Assembly (NCBI GenBank): GCA_025869435.1
Contig: JAOZVS010000135.1
Location: 1 to 40,803 of the forward strand
Reading direction: 5' to 3'
Length of the DNA: 40,803 nucleotides
Origin: Zavarzinia sp.
Lineage (GTDB): Bacteria > Pseudomonadota > Alphaproteobacteria > Zavarziniales > Zavarziniaceae
Both the position numbers and the translations under genes were made by a program. Shown here piece after piece: positions 1 through 7,518 of the stretch (position 1 is the first letter of the stretch; each line of letters starts with the position of its first letter). The notes beneath the pieces are model-generated. The model made no database searches and was not told the origin of the DNA. It saw nothing but the letters and a program-made list of their open reading frames with translations.

Positions 1-1
1 G

Positions 2-355
2 CAGGGCCGCGTGGTCGCCATGGTGGGTGACGGGCTGAACGATGCCCCGGCGCTGGCCGCGGCCGATCTCGGCATCGCCATGGCCGGCGGCGTCGATGTC
101 GCGCTGGCGACCGCCGGCATCACCCTGATGCGTCCCGATCCCCGGCTGGTGCCGGCCGCCCTCGATCTCGCGGCGGCGGTTTCGGCCAAGATCCGCTCGA
201 ACCTGTTCTGGGCCTTCGCCTATAATGTCGTCGGTATTCCGCTGGCGGCGGCGGGCCTGCTGTCGCCCGTGGTCGCCGGCATCGCCATGGCGGCCAGCAG
301 CGTCAGCGTCCTCGGCAATGCCCTGCTCCTGCGCCGCTGGCGCCCGGGGAAGTGA
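2..355 (+). CDS. copA: Cu+-translocating P-type ATPase, C-terminal fragment (cut by window edge)
   Basis: Partial gene: the reading frame is open from the first bases, so the N-terminal metal-binding domains, TM1-6 and the phosphorylated Asp lie outside the window. The visible 117 residues begin just before the hinge motif GDGLNDAPAL of the P domain and end with the last two membrane helices. TM7 carries a YN pair and the last helix an MAASS motif; these are the Cu+ transport-site residues of P1B-1 ATPases (family knowledge), so export of Cu+ (or Ag+) from the cytoplasm is the likely role. The next gene is a CueR-type regulator whose SD lies across this gene's stop codon, which supports a copper-efflux operon. 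The promoter and any CueR operator are outside the window. Confidence 0.9.
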   Translation, partial: QGRVVAMVGDGLNDAPALAAADLGIAMAGGVDVALATAGITLMRPDPRLVPAALDLAAAVSAKIRSNLFWAFAYNVVGIPLAAAGLLSPVVAGIAMAASSVSVLGNALLLRRWRPGK

Positions 356-366
356 GGAGAATGCAG

Positions 367-789
367 ATGAATATCGGCGAAGCCGCCGCCGCCTCCGGCG
401 TTTCGGCCAAGATGATCCGGCATTACGAAAGCATCGGCCTGCTGACTCCGGCGCCGCGCTCCGCCGCCGGCTATCGCCACTATGCCGGGCGGGACGTGGA
501 GACTCTGCGTTTCATCCGCCGCTCGCGCGATCTCGGCTTCTCGCTCGACGCCATTTCCGGCCTGCTCGACCTCTGGCGCGATCGGGGCCGCGCCTCGGCC
601 GAGGTGAAGCAGATGGCCCTCGCCCATGTCGAGGCGCTGGAGACCAAGATCGCCGAGCTTCAATCCATGGCCCGCACGCTGCATCATCTGGCCGACGCCT
701 GCCACGGCGACGACCGGCCGGATTGCCCTATACTCGACGACCTCGCCCGCGGCGGACAGGACGAGGCTTGCGCCTGCCATATCGAATGA
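367..789 (+). CDS. cueR: MerR-family copper-responsive regulator (CueR type)
   Basis: A 140-residue MerR-family activator. The N-terminal winged helix (about residues 1-70, beginning MNIGEAAAASGVSAK) binds the spacer of target promoters; a dimerisation coiled coil follows (about 75-110); the metal loop has Cys112 and Cys120 (ACHGDDRPDCPI), the spacing and numbering of E. coli CueR Cu+ ligands. A second C-terminal CACH cluster is also typical. I chose ATG 367 because AGGAG (355-359) sits 7 nt upstream; ATG 361 would be too close and GTG 352 has no SD. It directly follows copA, so copper-induced activation of copA is inferred. Gold or silver sensing cannot be excluded from sequence alone. Confidence 0.9.
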   Translation: MNIGEAAAASGVSAKMIRHYESIGLLTPAPRSAAGYRHYAGRDVETLRFIRRSRDLGFSLDAISGLLDLWRDRGRASAEVKQMALAHVEALETKIAELQSMARTLHHLADACHGDDRPDCPILDDLARGGQDEACACHIE

Positions 790-804
790 GATTCAATTTG
801 CATT

Positions 805-818
805 CCGGCGCGCGCCGG
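805..818. other. 14-nt perfect GC palindrome between cueR and the GFA gene
   Basis: CCGGCGCGCGCCGG is self-complementary and lies 15 nt after the cueR stop. It could fold as a short hairpin at the end of the copA-cueR transcript, but there is no T-run after it, so terminator function is weakly supported. Confidence 0.3.
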
Positions 819-847
819 GAACAATGCCGCGCGAGGGAGAGTCGAGG

Positions 848-1261
848 ATGGACGACCGGAACAGGAGCCTCGAAGGCGGGTGTCTGTGCGGCGCGGTGCG
901 CTTCACGGCGCGCGGCCGATTCGGCGAAGTCAGCGTCTGCCACTGTTCGCAGTGCCGGCGCTGGCACGGGGCGCCCGGTCCCTATACTTCGGTGCGGCGC
1001 GACCGCCTGAGCTTCCACAACCAGCGCGGCCTTGCCTGGTATCGCTCCAGCGAGCGGGCGCGGCGCGGCTTCTGCCGGGAATGCGGCGCTTCGCTGTTCT
1101 GGGACAGGCCCGACCAGAGCTATACCGCCATTGCCCTGGGCGCCTTCGACGGGCCGACCGGCCTTGCCCAGGCGGTCCATATCTTCGTCGCCGACAAGGG
1201 CGATTCCTACTCGATCACCGACGGCCTGCCGCAATGGCCGGCCAGCCATCACGGCGGCTGA
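848..1261 (+). CDS. GFA / CENP-V family zinc protein
   Basis: A 137-residue member of the glutathione-dependent formaldehyde-activating (GFA) fold family. The zinc-binding cysteine pattern is complete: CLC (Cys12, Cys14), CHCSQC (Cys31, Cys33, Cys36) and CREC (Cys76, Cys79). Small cytoplasmic proteins of this family are often annotated as S-(hydroxymethyl)glutathione synthase, but that activity has been questioned for Gfa itself and most members have no proven substrate. ATG 848 has a purine-rich GAGGGAGAGTCGAGG upstream; the frame stays open further upstream through cueR, but that is a high-GC artefact. It is 16 kb from the frmA-fghA pair, so a link to formaldehyde metabolism is possible but not shown. 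Confidence 0.85.
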   Translation: MDDRNRSLEGGCLCGAVRFTARGRFGEVSVCHCSQCRRWHGAPGPYTSVRRDRLSFHNQRGLAWYRSSERARRGFCRECGASLFWDRPDQSYTAIALGAFDGPTGLAQAVHIFVADKGDSYSITDGLPQWPASHHGG

Positions 1262-1286
1262 GGCAGCCGCAACCCGAGGATATTTC

Positions 1287-2126
1287 ATGACCACGACCGA
1301 ACCTTCGGATATCGCCCCCGGCCTCGCTCAGCCGGACCTCGAGGCCGGCGTCCGCCTGCAGATGACCCCGGCGGGCCTCGCCATCGTCACCCTGGCCAAG
1401 CCCGAGAAGCACAATTGCTTCGACGAGGCGACGATCGAGCGCCTGTCGACCATTTTCGCCGACCTCGGCAATCAGGACAGCGTCCGCGCCGTGATCATAA
1501 GGGCTGAGGGCAAGAGCTTCTCGGCTGGCGGGGACCTGAACTGGATGCGGCGTCAGGCCGGCCAGATCTATGACGAGAATCTGGAAGACGCCCGCGGCCT
1601 CGCCGAGATGTTCGCCCGGCTGGACCGCCTGCCGATGCCGACGATCGCCCTCGTCGATGGCCCGGCCTATGGCGGCGGCGTCGGCCTCGTCGCCTGCTGC
1701 GACATCGCGCTGGCGACGCCGAACGCGGCCTTCGCCCTGTCGGAAGTGAAGATCGGCCTGATGCCGGCGACCATCGCGCCCTATGTCCTGCGCGCCATCG
1801 GTGCCCGCAACTGCCGGCGCTATTTCCAGACCGGCGAGCGTTTCGACGCCGCCGAAGCGCTGCGCATCGGCCTCGTCTCCGAACTGCTGCCCGATGCCCC
1901 GGCGCTGGAACACCGGGCCGACAAGCTGATCGAGACCATTTTCCTCAACGCCCCCGGCGCCGTCGCCCGGGCGAAAAGCCTGATCGCCGAGATCGAATTC
2001 CTGGAAATCGACGATGCCCTGGGCGAGATGACCGCCGTTTCCATCGCCAAGCGCCGCGCGACGGACGAGGCGAAGGAAGGCCTGTCGGCCTTCCTCGAGA
2101 AGCGCCGGCCCGCCTGGCAGGCGTGA
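1287..2126 (+). CDS. Enoyl-CoA hydratase/isomerase family, methylglutaconyl-CoA hydratase-like
   Basis: A 279-residue crotonase-fold enzyme. The oxyanion-hole loops are SAGGDLNWM (79-87) and GPAYGGGVGL (125-134), and the catalytic Glu is in LSEVKIGLMP (Glu153). The position where classic crotonase has its first Glu is Gly (GGGVGLVACCD); this, together with the DLNWMR and SEVKIGL signatures, is what I associate with LiuC-type 3-methylglutaconyl-CoA hydratases of leucine/acyclic terpene catabolism. No other liu gene (carboxylase, isovaleryl-CoA dehydrogenase, HMG-CoA lyase) is in view, so the substrate is an inference. ATG 1287 has GAGGA 6 nt upstream; the in-frame extension to 1032 overlaps the GFA gene and is rejected. 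Confidence 0.8.
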   Translation: MTTTEPSDIAPGLAQPDLEAGVRLQMTPAGLAIVTLAKPEKHNCFDEATIERLSTIFADLGNQDSVRAVIIRAEGKSFSAGGDLNWMRRQAGQIYDENLEDARGLAEMFARLDRLPMPTIALVDGPAYGGGVGLVACCDIALATPNAAFALSEVKIGLMPATIAPYVLRAIGARNCRRYFQTGERFDAAEALRIGLVSELLPDAPALEHRADKLIETIFLNAPGAVARAKSLIAEIEFLEIDDALGEMTAVSIAKRRATDEAKEGLSAFLEKRRPAWQA

Positions 2127-2135
2127 AGCAGGGCC

Positions 2136-2158
2136 GGGGGCGCGGATAACGCGCCCCC
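2136..2158. terminator. Bidirectional hairpin between convergent liuC-like gene and panC
   Basis: GGGGGCGCG (2136-2144) pairs perfectly with CGCGCCCCC (2150-2158) around a 5-nt GATAA loop. It lies between two convergent stop codons. There is no T-run on either side, so it may act as a transcript-end stabiliser or need Rho. Confidence 0.55.
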
Positions 2159-2167
2159 GATACCCGG

Positions 2168-3028
2168 TCAGACGGCGACGTTGTCGATCAGGCGGGTGGC
2201 GCCGACGAGGGCGGCGACCAGAAGCCGGGCCGGACGGTCCGCCCGCTCCAGCGGGGCGAGGGTCGCGGCATCGGCGAGATCGAGATATTGCACCTCGCGA
2301 AAGCCCGCCTTCAACAGGCGGGCGCGGCCGGCTTCCAGGATCGGGCCGGCGTCGATGCCCGAGCGCAGCTGGGTGGCGACGAAATTCAGCGTCGCCGGCA
2401 GGCTGGCGGCGATCGCCCGATCTTCTTCCGAGAGATAGGCATTGCGCGACGACATGGCGAGGCCGTCGGCCTCCCGCACCGTCGGGCCGGGGACGATCTC
2501 GGTATCGATGTCGAGATCGGCGACCAGGCGCTTCACGACGAGAAGCTGCTGGTAATCCTTCTCGCCGAAGACGGCGACATGGGGCTGGACCTGGTTCAGC
2601 AGCTTGGCGACCACGGTGGCGACGCCCGAGAAATGGGTCGGGCGGAACACGCCTTCCAGCCGTTCCGTGACGACGCCGACCGAAACCGTGGTCGCGGCGC
2701 CGGCCGGATACATTTCCTCGACCGAGGGGGAATAGAGCACGTCGACGCCGAAGGCGGCCAGCCGCGCGGCATCCGAGGCTTCCTGGCGCGGATATTTGCT
2801 GAAATCCTCGGTCGGGCCGAACTGGGTCGGATTGACGAAGATCGAGACGATGACGCGATCGGCCCGCTCCTTCGCGCGCTCGACCAGCGACAGGTGACCG
2901 GCGTGGAGCGCGCCCATGGTCGGCACGAAGCCGATGCGCAGGCCGGCCTTGCGCCAGTCGGCGACGGTCTGGCGCAGGCTCGCGACGGAACGGGCGACGG
3001 GCAGCGGCAGGTCAGGGGGCTGGGACAT
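2168..3028 (-). CDS. panC: Pantothenate synthetase (pantoate-beta-alanine ligase)
   Basis: A 286-residue cytoplasmic enzyme that joins (R)-pantoate and beta-alanine with ATP to make pantothenate, the CoA precursor. The nucleotidyltransferase signature HAGH is at residues 42-45 (PTMGALHAGH), FGEKDYQQL at about 154-162 and the KMSKS-like loop MSSRNAYLS at 192-200. Length matches the E. coli enzyme closely. I take the Met at 3028 as start; the frame runs on to 3109, but those 27 residues are Arg/Ser-rich and unlike the family, and the 3028 start has AGGAA upstream. panB and panD are not in the window. It is convergent with the hydratase gene. Confidence 0.95.
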   Translation of the reverse strand: MSQPPDLPLPVARSVASLRQTVADWRKAGLRIGFVPTMGALHAGHLSLVERAKERADRVIVSIFVNPTQFGPTEDFSKYPRQEASDAARLAAFGVDVLYSPSVEEMYPAGAATTVSVGVVTERLEGVFRPTHFSGVATVVAKLLNQVQPHVAVFGEKDYQQLLVVKRLVADLDIDTEIVPGPTVREADGLAMSSRNAYLSEEDRAIAASLPATLNFVATQLRSGIDAGPILEAGRARLLKAGFREVQYLDLADAATLAPLERADRPARLLVAALVGATRLIDNVAV

Positions 3029-3199
3029 TCGGCTGCGTTTCCTCGGTACGCGGGATCCGCTTTCGGCGGTTTTCGCCCCGCGAGTATGCCAGTCGCACCT
3101 TGAAGTCAATGTTTCCCTGCCCCATCAAGGGAGATACGGCAGGGCGCACTTCCGCCTCGCGGGTGGATTTCCCGCAAGCACCAGGGTTGAGACGAGACC

Positions 3200-4267
3200 A
3201 TGCGGACAGATCTTCAGAAAGAACTCGGGTTGCCGACGCCCATCGTGCAGGCGCCCATGGCCGGCGGGGCGACGCCGCCCGGCTTCATCCTGGCCTGCAT
3301 GAGGCTCGGCCTCCTCGGCTCCCTCGGCGCCGCCTATCTCTCGCCGGACGTCCTGAAGGCGCAGGTCGAGGAGATCGCCGCCGCCTCGGCCGCGCCGCTC
3401 AACATCAATCTGTTCCTGCCCTGCGGCCGGCCACCGGCGCCCGGCGTGGTCGAGGGGATGCTGGATCATCTCGCGCCGCTGCATGTCGCGGCCGGCCTGC
3501 CGGCACCCGCGCTGCCCGATCCGGCGGAGCAGGATTTCGCCGCCCAACTCACCATGCTGCGCCGCCTGCGGCCGAGGGTGGCCAGTTTCGTCTTCGGCTG
3601 TCCCGATGCCGGCATGGTCGCCGCCCTGAAGGCCGACGGCATCCTGGTGATCGGCGCCGCCACCCGTCTCGACGAGGCACGCCTGGTCGCCGCCAGCGGC
3701 GTCGACGCCATCGTCGCGCAAGGGGGCGAGGCGGGGGCGCATCGCGCGACCTTCATCGGCGGTTTCGAGGAAGGGCTGGTGCCCCTCCGCAGCCTCCTGC
3801 CGCAGATGGTGGCGGCCCTCGACATTCCGGTGATCGCGGCGGGCGGCCTGATGACGGGCGAGGATATCCGCGCCGCCCTCGAGGCCGGCGCCGCCCTGGC
3901 GCAGGTCGGCACGGCGCTGCTGCGGGCCGACGAATGCGGCATTCCTCAAGCCCATAAGGATGCGCTGGGCCGGGCCGCGGGCGAGGGGGCGGAGACGATG
4001 CTGATCCGACATTGGTCGGGCCGCGCGGCGAGGGGCCTCGCCAATGGCTTCACCCGGGGGCTCGACGCCGCCGGCATCGCCATTCCGCCCTTTCCCCTGC
4101 AGAACGCGATGACGCAGGCCTTGCGCGGCCACGGCCGGAAGACCGGCGACGCCGATCTCCTCGCCCTCTGGTGCGGCACAGGATATAGCGGTGCAAGGGC
4201 CGCGCCCCTGGCCGATATTGTGTCCCGGCTAGTCGCCGAGGCGGGTTTCCCGAGTCAGAATCATTGA
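3200..4267 (+). CDS. Nitronate monooxygenase family FMN protein (2-nitropropane dioxygenase-like)
   Basis: A 355-residue TIM-barrel flavoprotein. It starts with LPTPIVQAPMAGG (the usual phosphate/flavin-proximal strand), has the GGEAGAHR motif with the presumed catalytic His181, and a phosphate-binding AAGGLMTGED stretch near residue 215. Family members oxidise alkyl nitronates such as propionate-3-nitronate using O2 and FMN; some homologues instead reduce enoyl thioesters (FabK) or quinones, so exact substrate is open. A GAGACGAG stretch precedes ATG 3200. It stands alone between panC (divergent) and mipZ, so context gives no substrate clue. Confidence 0.85.
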   Translation: MRTDLQKELGLPTPIVQAPMAGGATPPGFILACMRLGLLGSLGAAYLSPDVLKAQVEEIAAASAAPLNINLFLPCGRPPAPGVVEGMLDHLAPLHVAAGLPAPALPDPAEQDFAAQLTMLRRLRPRVASFVFGCPDAGMVAALKADGILVIGAATRLDEARLVAASGVDAIVAQGGEAGAHRATFIGGFEEGLVPLRSLLPQMVAALDIPVIAAGGLMTGEDIRAALEAGAALAQVGTALLRADECGIPQAHKDALGRAAGEGAETMLIRHWSGRAARGLANGFTRGLDAAGIAIPPFPLQNAMTQALRGHGRKTGDADLLALWCGTGYSGARAAPLADIVSRLVAEAGFPSQNH

Positions 4268-4338
4268 CGGAACCCTTCGGTCCCCCGACCATGACCGGGT
4301 AGCCGACTCGCGGCTGAATTTTCTGCAGGCGGTATTCC

Positions 4339-5178
4339 ATGAGCGACGGCAGGCGCGCACATATCGTCGTCCTCGGTAACGAGAAGGGCGGCTCGGGCAA
4401 GTCCACCAGCGCGATGCATCTCGTCGTCGCCTTGCTGGAACAGGGCCGGCGGGTCGCCACCATCGATCTCGACGGCCGCCAGCGCACCCTGACCCGCTAT
4501 CTCGAAAACCGCGCCAAGGCGGTGGCCGAGGGCGCGAACATGCTGATGCCCAGCTTCGCCGTCGTCGTCCGCAGCGAAATCCCCGATTTCCACGAAGCCC
4601 AGGCCGACGAGCGCAATCGCTTTCTCGGCGTGCTGGAGCCCTATGTCGACAATCACGATGTCGTCATCATCGATTGTCCCGGCTCCGACAGTTTCATGTC
4701 GCGCCTCGCCCATGGCTGCGCCGACACGCTGCTGACCCCGATGAACGACAGTTTCATCGATCTCGACCTGATCGCCCGGGTCGATCCCAACGATCATGCG
4801 ATCCTCGGCCCCTCGCTCTATTCCGAACTCGTGTGGGAAATGCGCAAGCGCCGCGCCCGCACCGGCGGCACCATCGACTGGCTGGTGATGCGCAACCGCG
4901 TCGGCCATCTCGATGCCCGCAACAAGCGCCGGGTCTCGGAAGTTCTGGCCCGCCTCGCCAAGCGGATCGGCTTCCGGGTCGTCGCCGGCCTGTCCGAGCG
5001 CGTCACCTACCGCGAGTTGTTCCTGCAGGGCCTGACCATGCTCGATCTCGGTCGCACCGGCCAGACCCTGACCATGTCGGAAGTCGCCGCCCGGCAGGAG
5101 GTGCGAACCCTCGTCGCCTCCCTCGACCTGCCGCCGGTCTCGCGCGACGCCGCGCCGCTGGTCAGCGCGGCGGAATAG
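4339..5178 (+). CDS. mipZ: MipZ, ParA-like ATPase positioning the division plane
   Basis: A 279-residue P-loop ATPase. In alphaproteobacteria MipZ forms a gradient from the ParB-bound origin regions and inhibits FtsZ polymerisation near the poles, so the Z ring forms at midcell. The deviant Walker A motif GNEKGGSGKST (13-23, signature Lys16) and IDCPGSDS (Walker B region, Asp112) are present. What separates it from ParA is the alphaproteobacterial MipZ sequence: IDLDGRQRT, TPMNDSFIDLDL, PSLYSELVWE and the C-terminal YRELFLQGLTMLDL. No parB or partition gene is adjacent, again MipZ-like. ATG 4339 is preceded by only a weak SD (GGCGGT). Confidence 0.92.
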   Translation: MSDGRRAHIVVLGNEKGGSGKSTSAMHLVVALLEQGRRVATIDLDGRQRTLTRYLENRAKAVAEGANMLMPSFAVVVRSEIPDFHEAQADERNRFLGVLEPYVDNHDVVIIDCPGSDSFMSRLAHGCADTLLTPMNDSFIDLDLIARVDPNDHAILGPSLYSELVWEMRKRRARTGGTIDWLVMRNRVGHLDARNKRRVSEVLARLAKRIGFRVVAGLSERVTYRELFLQGLTMLDLGRTGQTLTMSEVAARQEVRTLVASLDLPPVSRDAAPLVSAAE

Positions 5179-5285
5179 GCGCCTCCGGGGAACCCGGGCG
5201 TGATTGGCGCGTTGCTATAGGCGCCTGCCTCGTGGCATGAAGTCGCGAGTGAATTTCACGCCCTGAAGGTCAGAGTCTCCCCGAA

Positions 5286-6164
5286 ATGACGATCAAGATC
5301 CGCAAAGCCGTGTTCCCCGTCGGTGGCCTCGGAACCCGTTTCCTGCCGGCGACCAAGGCCATGCCCAAGGAAATGCTGCCGGTCGTCGACAAGCCGCTGA
5401 TCCATTACGCGATGGAAGAGGCCAAGGCCGCCGGTTGCGACCATTTCATCTTCGTCACCAGCCGCGGCAAGACCGCCCTCGAGGATCATTTCGACCGCCA
5501 TTTCGAGCTGGAAGAAACCCTGTCCCGCCGGGGCAAGACCGCCGAACTCGAGGCGCTGCGCGCCTGGCAACCCGGTCTCGGCCAGGTCTCCTATGTCCGC
5601 CAGCCCGAAGCCCTCGGCCTTGGCCATGCGGTGCTCTGCGCCAAGGAACTGGTGGGCGACGAGCCCTTCGCCGTCATCCTGCCGGACGATCTCGTCCTGG
5701 CCGGCCGGCCCTGCCTCGCCCAGATGGCCGACGCCTATGCCGGCGTCGGCGGCAACATGTTCGCGGTGATGGATGTCCCGCGCGAACATACCCAGCGCTA
5801 CGGCATTCTCTCGCCCGGCAAGGTCGATGGCCGCCTGACCGAGGTCAAGGGCCTCGTAGAGAAGCCGAAGCCCGAGGTCGCGCCCTCCACCCTCTCGGTG
5901 ATCGGCCGCTATATCCTGTCGCCCAAGGTCTTCGCGCATCTCGAAAGCCAGGAACGCGGCGCCGGCGGCGAGATCCAGCTGACTGACAGCCTCGCCAAGA
6001 TGATCGGCGAAGTGCCTTTCAACGGCTTCTCCTTCGAGGGCACCCGCTTCGACTGCGGCGACAAGGTCGGTTTCCTCGAAGCCAATATCGCTTTCGCGCT
6101 GGCCCGGCCGGACATCGGCCCCAAGCTCGCGCCTTTCATCGCGAAGACGGCGGCCGGTCTCTGA
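5286..6164 (+). CDS. galU: UTP-glucose-1-phosphate uridylyltransferase
   Basis: A 292-residue cytoplasmic nucleotidyltransferase making UDP-glucose from UTP and glucose-1-phosphate. The N-terminal nucleotide-binding signature GGLGTRFLPATKAMPKEMLP starts at residue 13, followed by KPLIHYAMEEA; VEKPKPEVAPS and GEIQLTDSLAKM are further GalU landmarks. Length is normal. It is the first gene of a three-gene operon with ugd (17-nt gap) and the phosphohexomutase, which together turn hexose-6-phosphate into UDP-glucuronate and other activated sugars for surface polysaccharide. The SD before ATG 5286 is weak. Confidence 0.95.
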   Translation: MTIKIRKAVFPVGGLGTRFLPATKAMPKEMLPVVDKPLIHYAMEEAKAAGCDHFIFVTSRGKTALEDHFDRHFELEETLSRRGKTAELEALRAWQPGLGQVSYVRQPEALGLGHAVLCAKELVGDEPFAVILPDDLVLAGRPCLAQMADAYAGVGGNMFAVMDVPREHTQRYGILSPGKVDGRLTEVKGLVEKPKPEVAPSTLSVIGRYILSPKVFAHLESQERGAGGEIQLTDSLAKMIGEVPFNGFSFEGTRFDCGDKVGFLEANIAFALARPDIGPKLAPFIAKTAAGL

Positions 6165-6181
6165 CCGCCTGAGGAGTTGCC

Positions 6182-7501
6182 ATGCGTGTAACCATGGTCG
6201 GCACCGGATACGTCGGTCTCGTTTCCGGTGCCTGTTTTTCCGAATTCGGCCATAACGTCATCTGCGTCGACAAGGACGAGAGCAAGATCGAGGCCCTGCG
6301 CCGGGGCGAGATCCCGATCTTCGAGCCGGGTCTCGACAAGCTGGTGTCCGAGAATGTCGCCGCCGGCCGCCTGTCCTTCTCGACGGACCTCGCCGGGTCG
6401 GTCCAGGGCGCCGACGCGGTCTTCATCGCGGTCGGCACGCCCAGCCGGCGCGGCGACGGCCACGCCGATCTTTCCTATGTCTATGCCGCGGCCGAGGAAA
6501 TCGCCGCCGCGCTGAAGAATTATGCCGTCATCATAACGAAATCGACCGTGCCGGTCGGCACCGGCGCCGAGGTCGAGCGGCGCATCCGGGCGCTGCGGCC
6601 CGACCTTGCCTTCGATGTCGCCTCGAACCCCGAGTTCCTGCGCGAAGGCTCGGCGATCGAGGATTTCCGCCGGCCCGACCGGGTCGTCGTCGGTACCGAG
6701 AGCGAGAAGGCGCGGGCGATCATGCGCCAGCTCTATCGCCCGCTGTTCCTTCTCGAGACGCCCTTCGTCTTCACCTCGCGCGAGACGTCCGAGCTGATCA
6801 AATACGCGGCCAACGCCTATCTCGCGACCAAGATCACCTTCATCAACGAGATGGCGGATCTGTGCGAGAAACTGGGCGGCGATGTGCAGGATGTCGCCCG
6901 CGGCATCGGCCTCGACGGCCGCATCGGCAAGAAATTCCTTCATGCCGGGCCGGGCTTCGGCGGCTCCTGCTTCCCCAAGGACACGCTCGCCCTGGTGCGG
7001 ACCGCGCGCGATGCCGGCTCGCCCAGCCGCATCGTCGAATCCGTCGTCGCGGTGAATGATGCCCGCAAGATCGCCATGGCCGACCGGGTGATCGCCGCCG
7101 CCGGGGGCGATGTCGCCGGCAAGACCGTGGGCGTGCTGGGCGTTACTTTCAAGCCGAACACCGACGACATGCGCGATGCGCCCTCGCTCGACATCCTGCC
7201 GCGCCTGATCGCGGCCGGCGCGACCATCCGGGCCTTTGACCCGGAAGGCATGAAGGCGGCCGCCGCGCTGATCCCCGGCGTCACCTGGGTTTCCAGCGCC
7301 TATGAGACCATGGCGGGGGCGGATGTCCTCGTCCTGATCACGGAATGGAACGAGTTCCGCGCCCTCGACCTCGGCCGGATGAAGGCGGCGATGAAAGTGC
7401 CGGTCATCGTCGACCTGCGCAATGTCTACCGCCCGGACGAAATGGCCGAGGCCGGCTTTTCCTATCATTCGATCGGCCGCGCGCCGGTTCAGCCCCATTG
7501 A
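6182..7501 (+). CDS. ugd: UDP-glucose 6-dehydrogenase
   Basis: A 439-residue NAD-dependent enzyme that oxidises UDP-glucose twice to UDP-glucuronate. The N-terminal Rossmann motif GTGYVGLV (7-14) binds NAD; Lys207 in LIKYAANAYLA and the nucleophile Cys263 in GFGGSCFPKD form the active site; the C-terminal UDP-binding domain has GVTFKPNTDDMRDAPS. Length is that of the family. GAGGAG (6171-6176) gives a strong SD for ATG 6182. Its substrate is the product of the upstream galU, which fixes its role in the operon. Confidence 0.95.
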   Translation: MRVTMVGTGYVGLVSGACFSEFGHNVICVDKDESKIEALRRGEIPIFEPGLDKLVSENVAAGRLSFSTDLAGSVQGADAVFIAVGTPSRRGDGHADLSYVYAAAEEIAAALKNYAVIITKSTVPVGTGAEVERRIRALRPDLAFDVASNPEFLREGSAIEDFRRPDRVVVGTESEKARAIMRQLYRPLFLLETPFVFTSRETSELIKYAANAYLATKITFINEMADLCEKLGGDVQDVARGIGLDGRIGKKFLHAGPGFGGSCFPKDTLALVRTARDAGSPSRIVESVVAVNDARKIAMADRVIAAAGGDVAGKTVGVLGVTFKPNTDDMRDAPSLDILPRLIAAGATIRAFDPEGMKAAAALIPGVTWVSSAYETMAGADVLVLITEWNEFRALDLGRMKAAMKVPVIVDLRNVYRPDEMAEAGFSYHSIGRAPVQPH

Positions 7502-7518
7502 TCCAGAGGAATTTCGAC

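Noticed and set aside
626-847. N-terminal extension of the GFA protein into cueR
   Set aside because: No similarity to the family and a good SD exists before ATG 848.
3100-3109. TTGA-N2-TCAA in the panC/nitronate monooxygenase gap, resembling an FNR box
   Set aside because: FNR/FixK boxes need six bases between TTGA and TCAA; here there are two.
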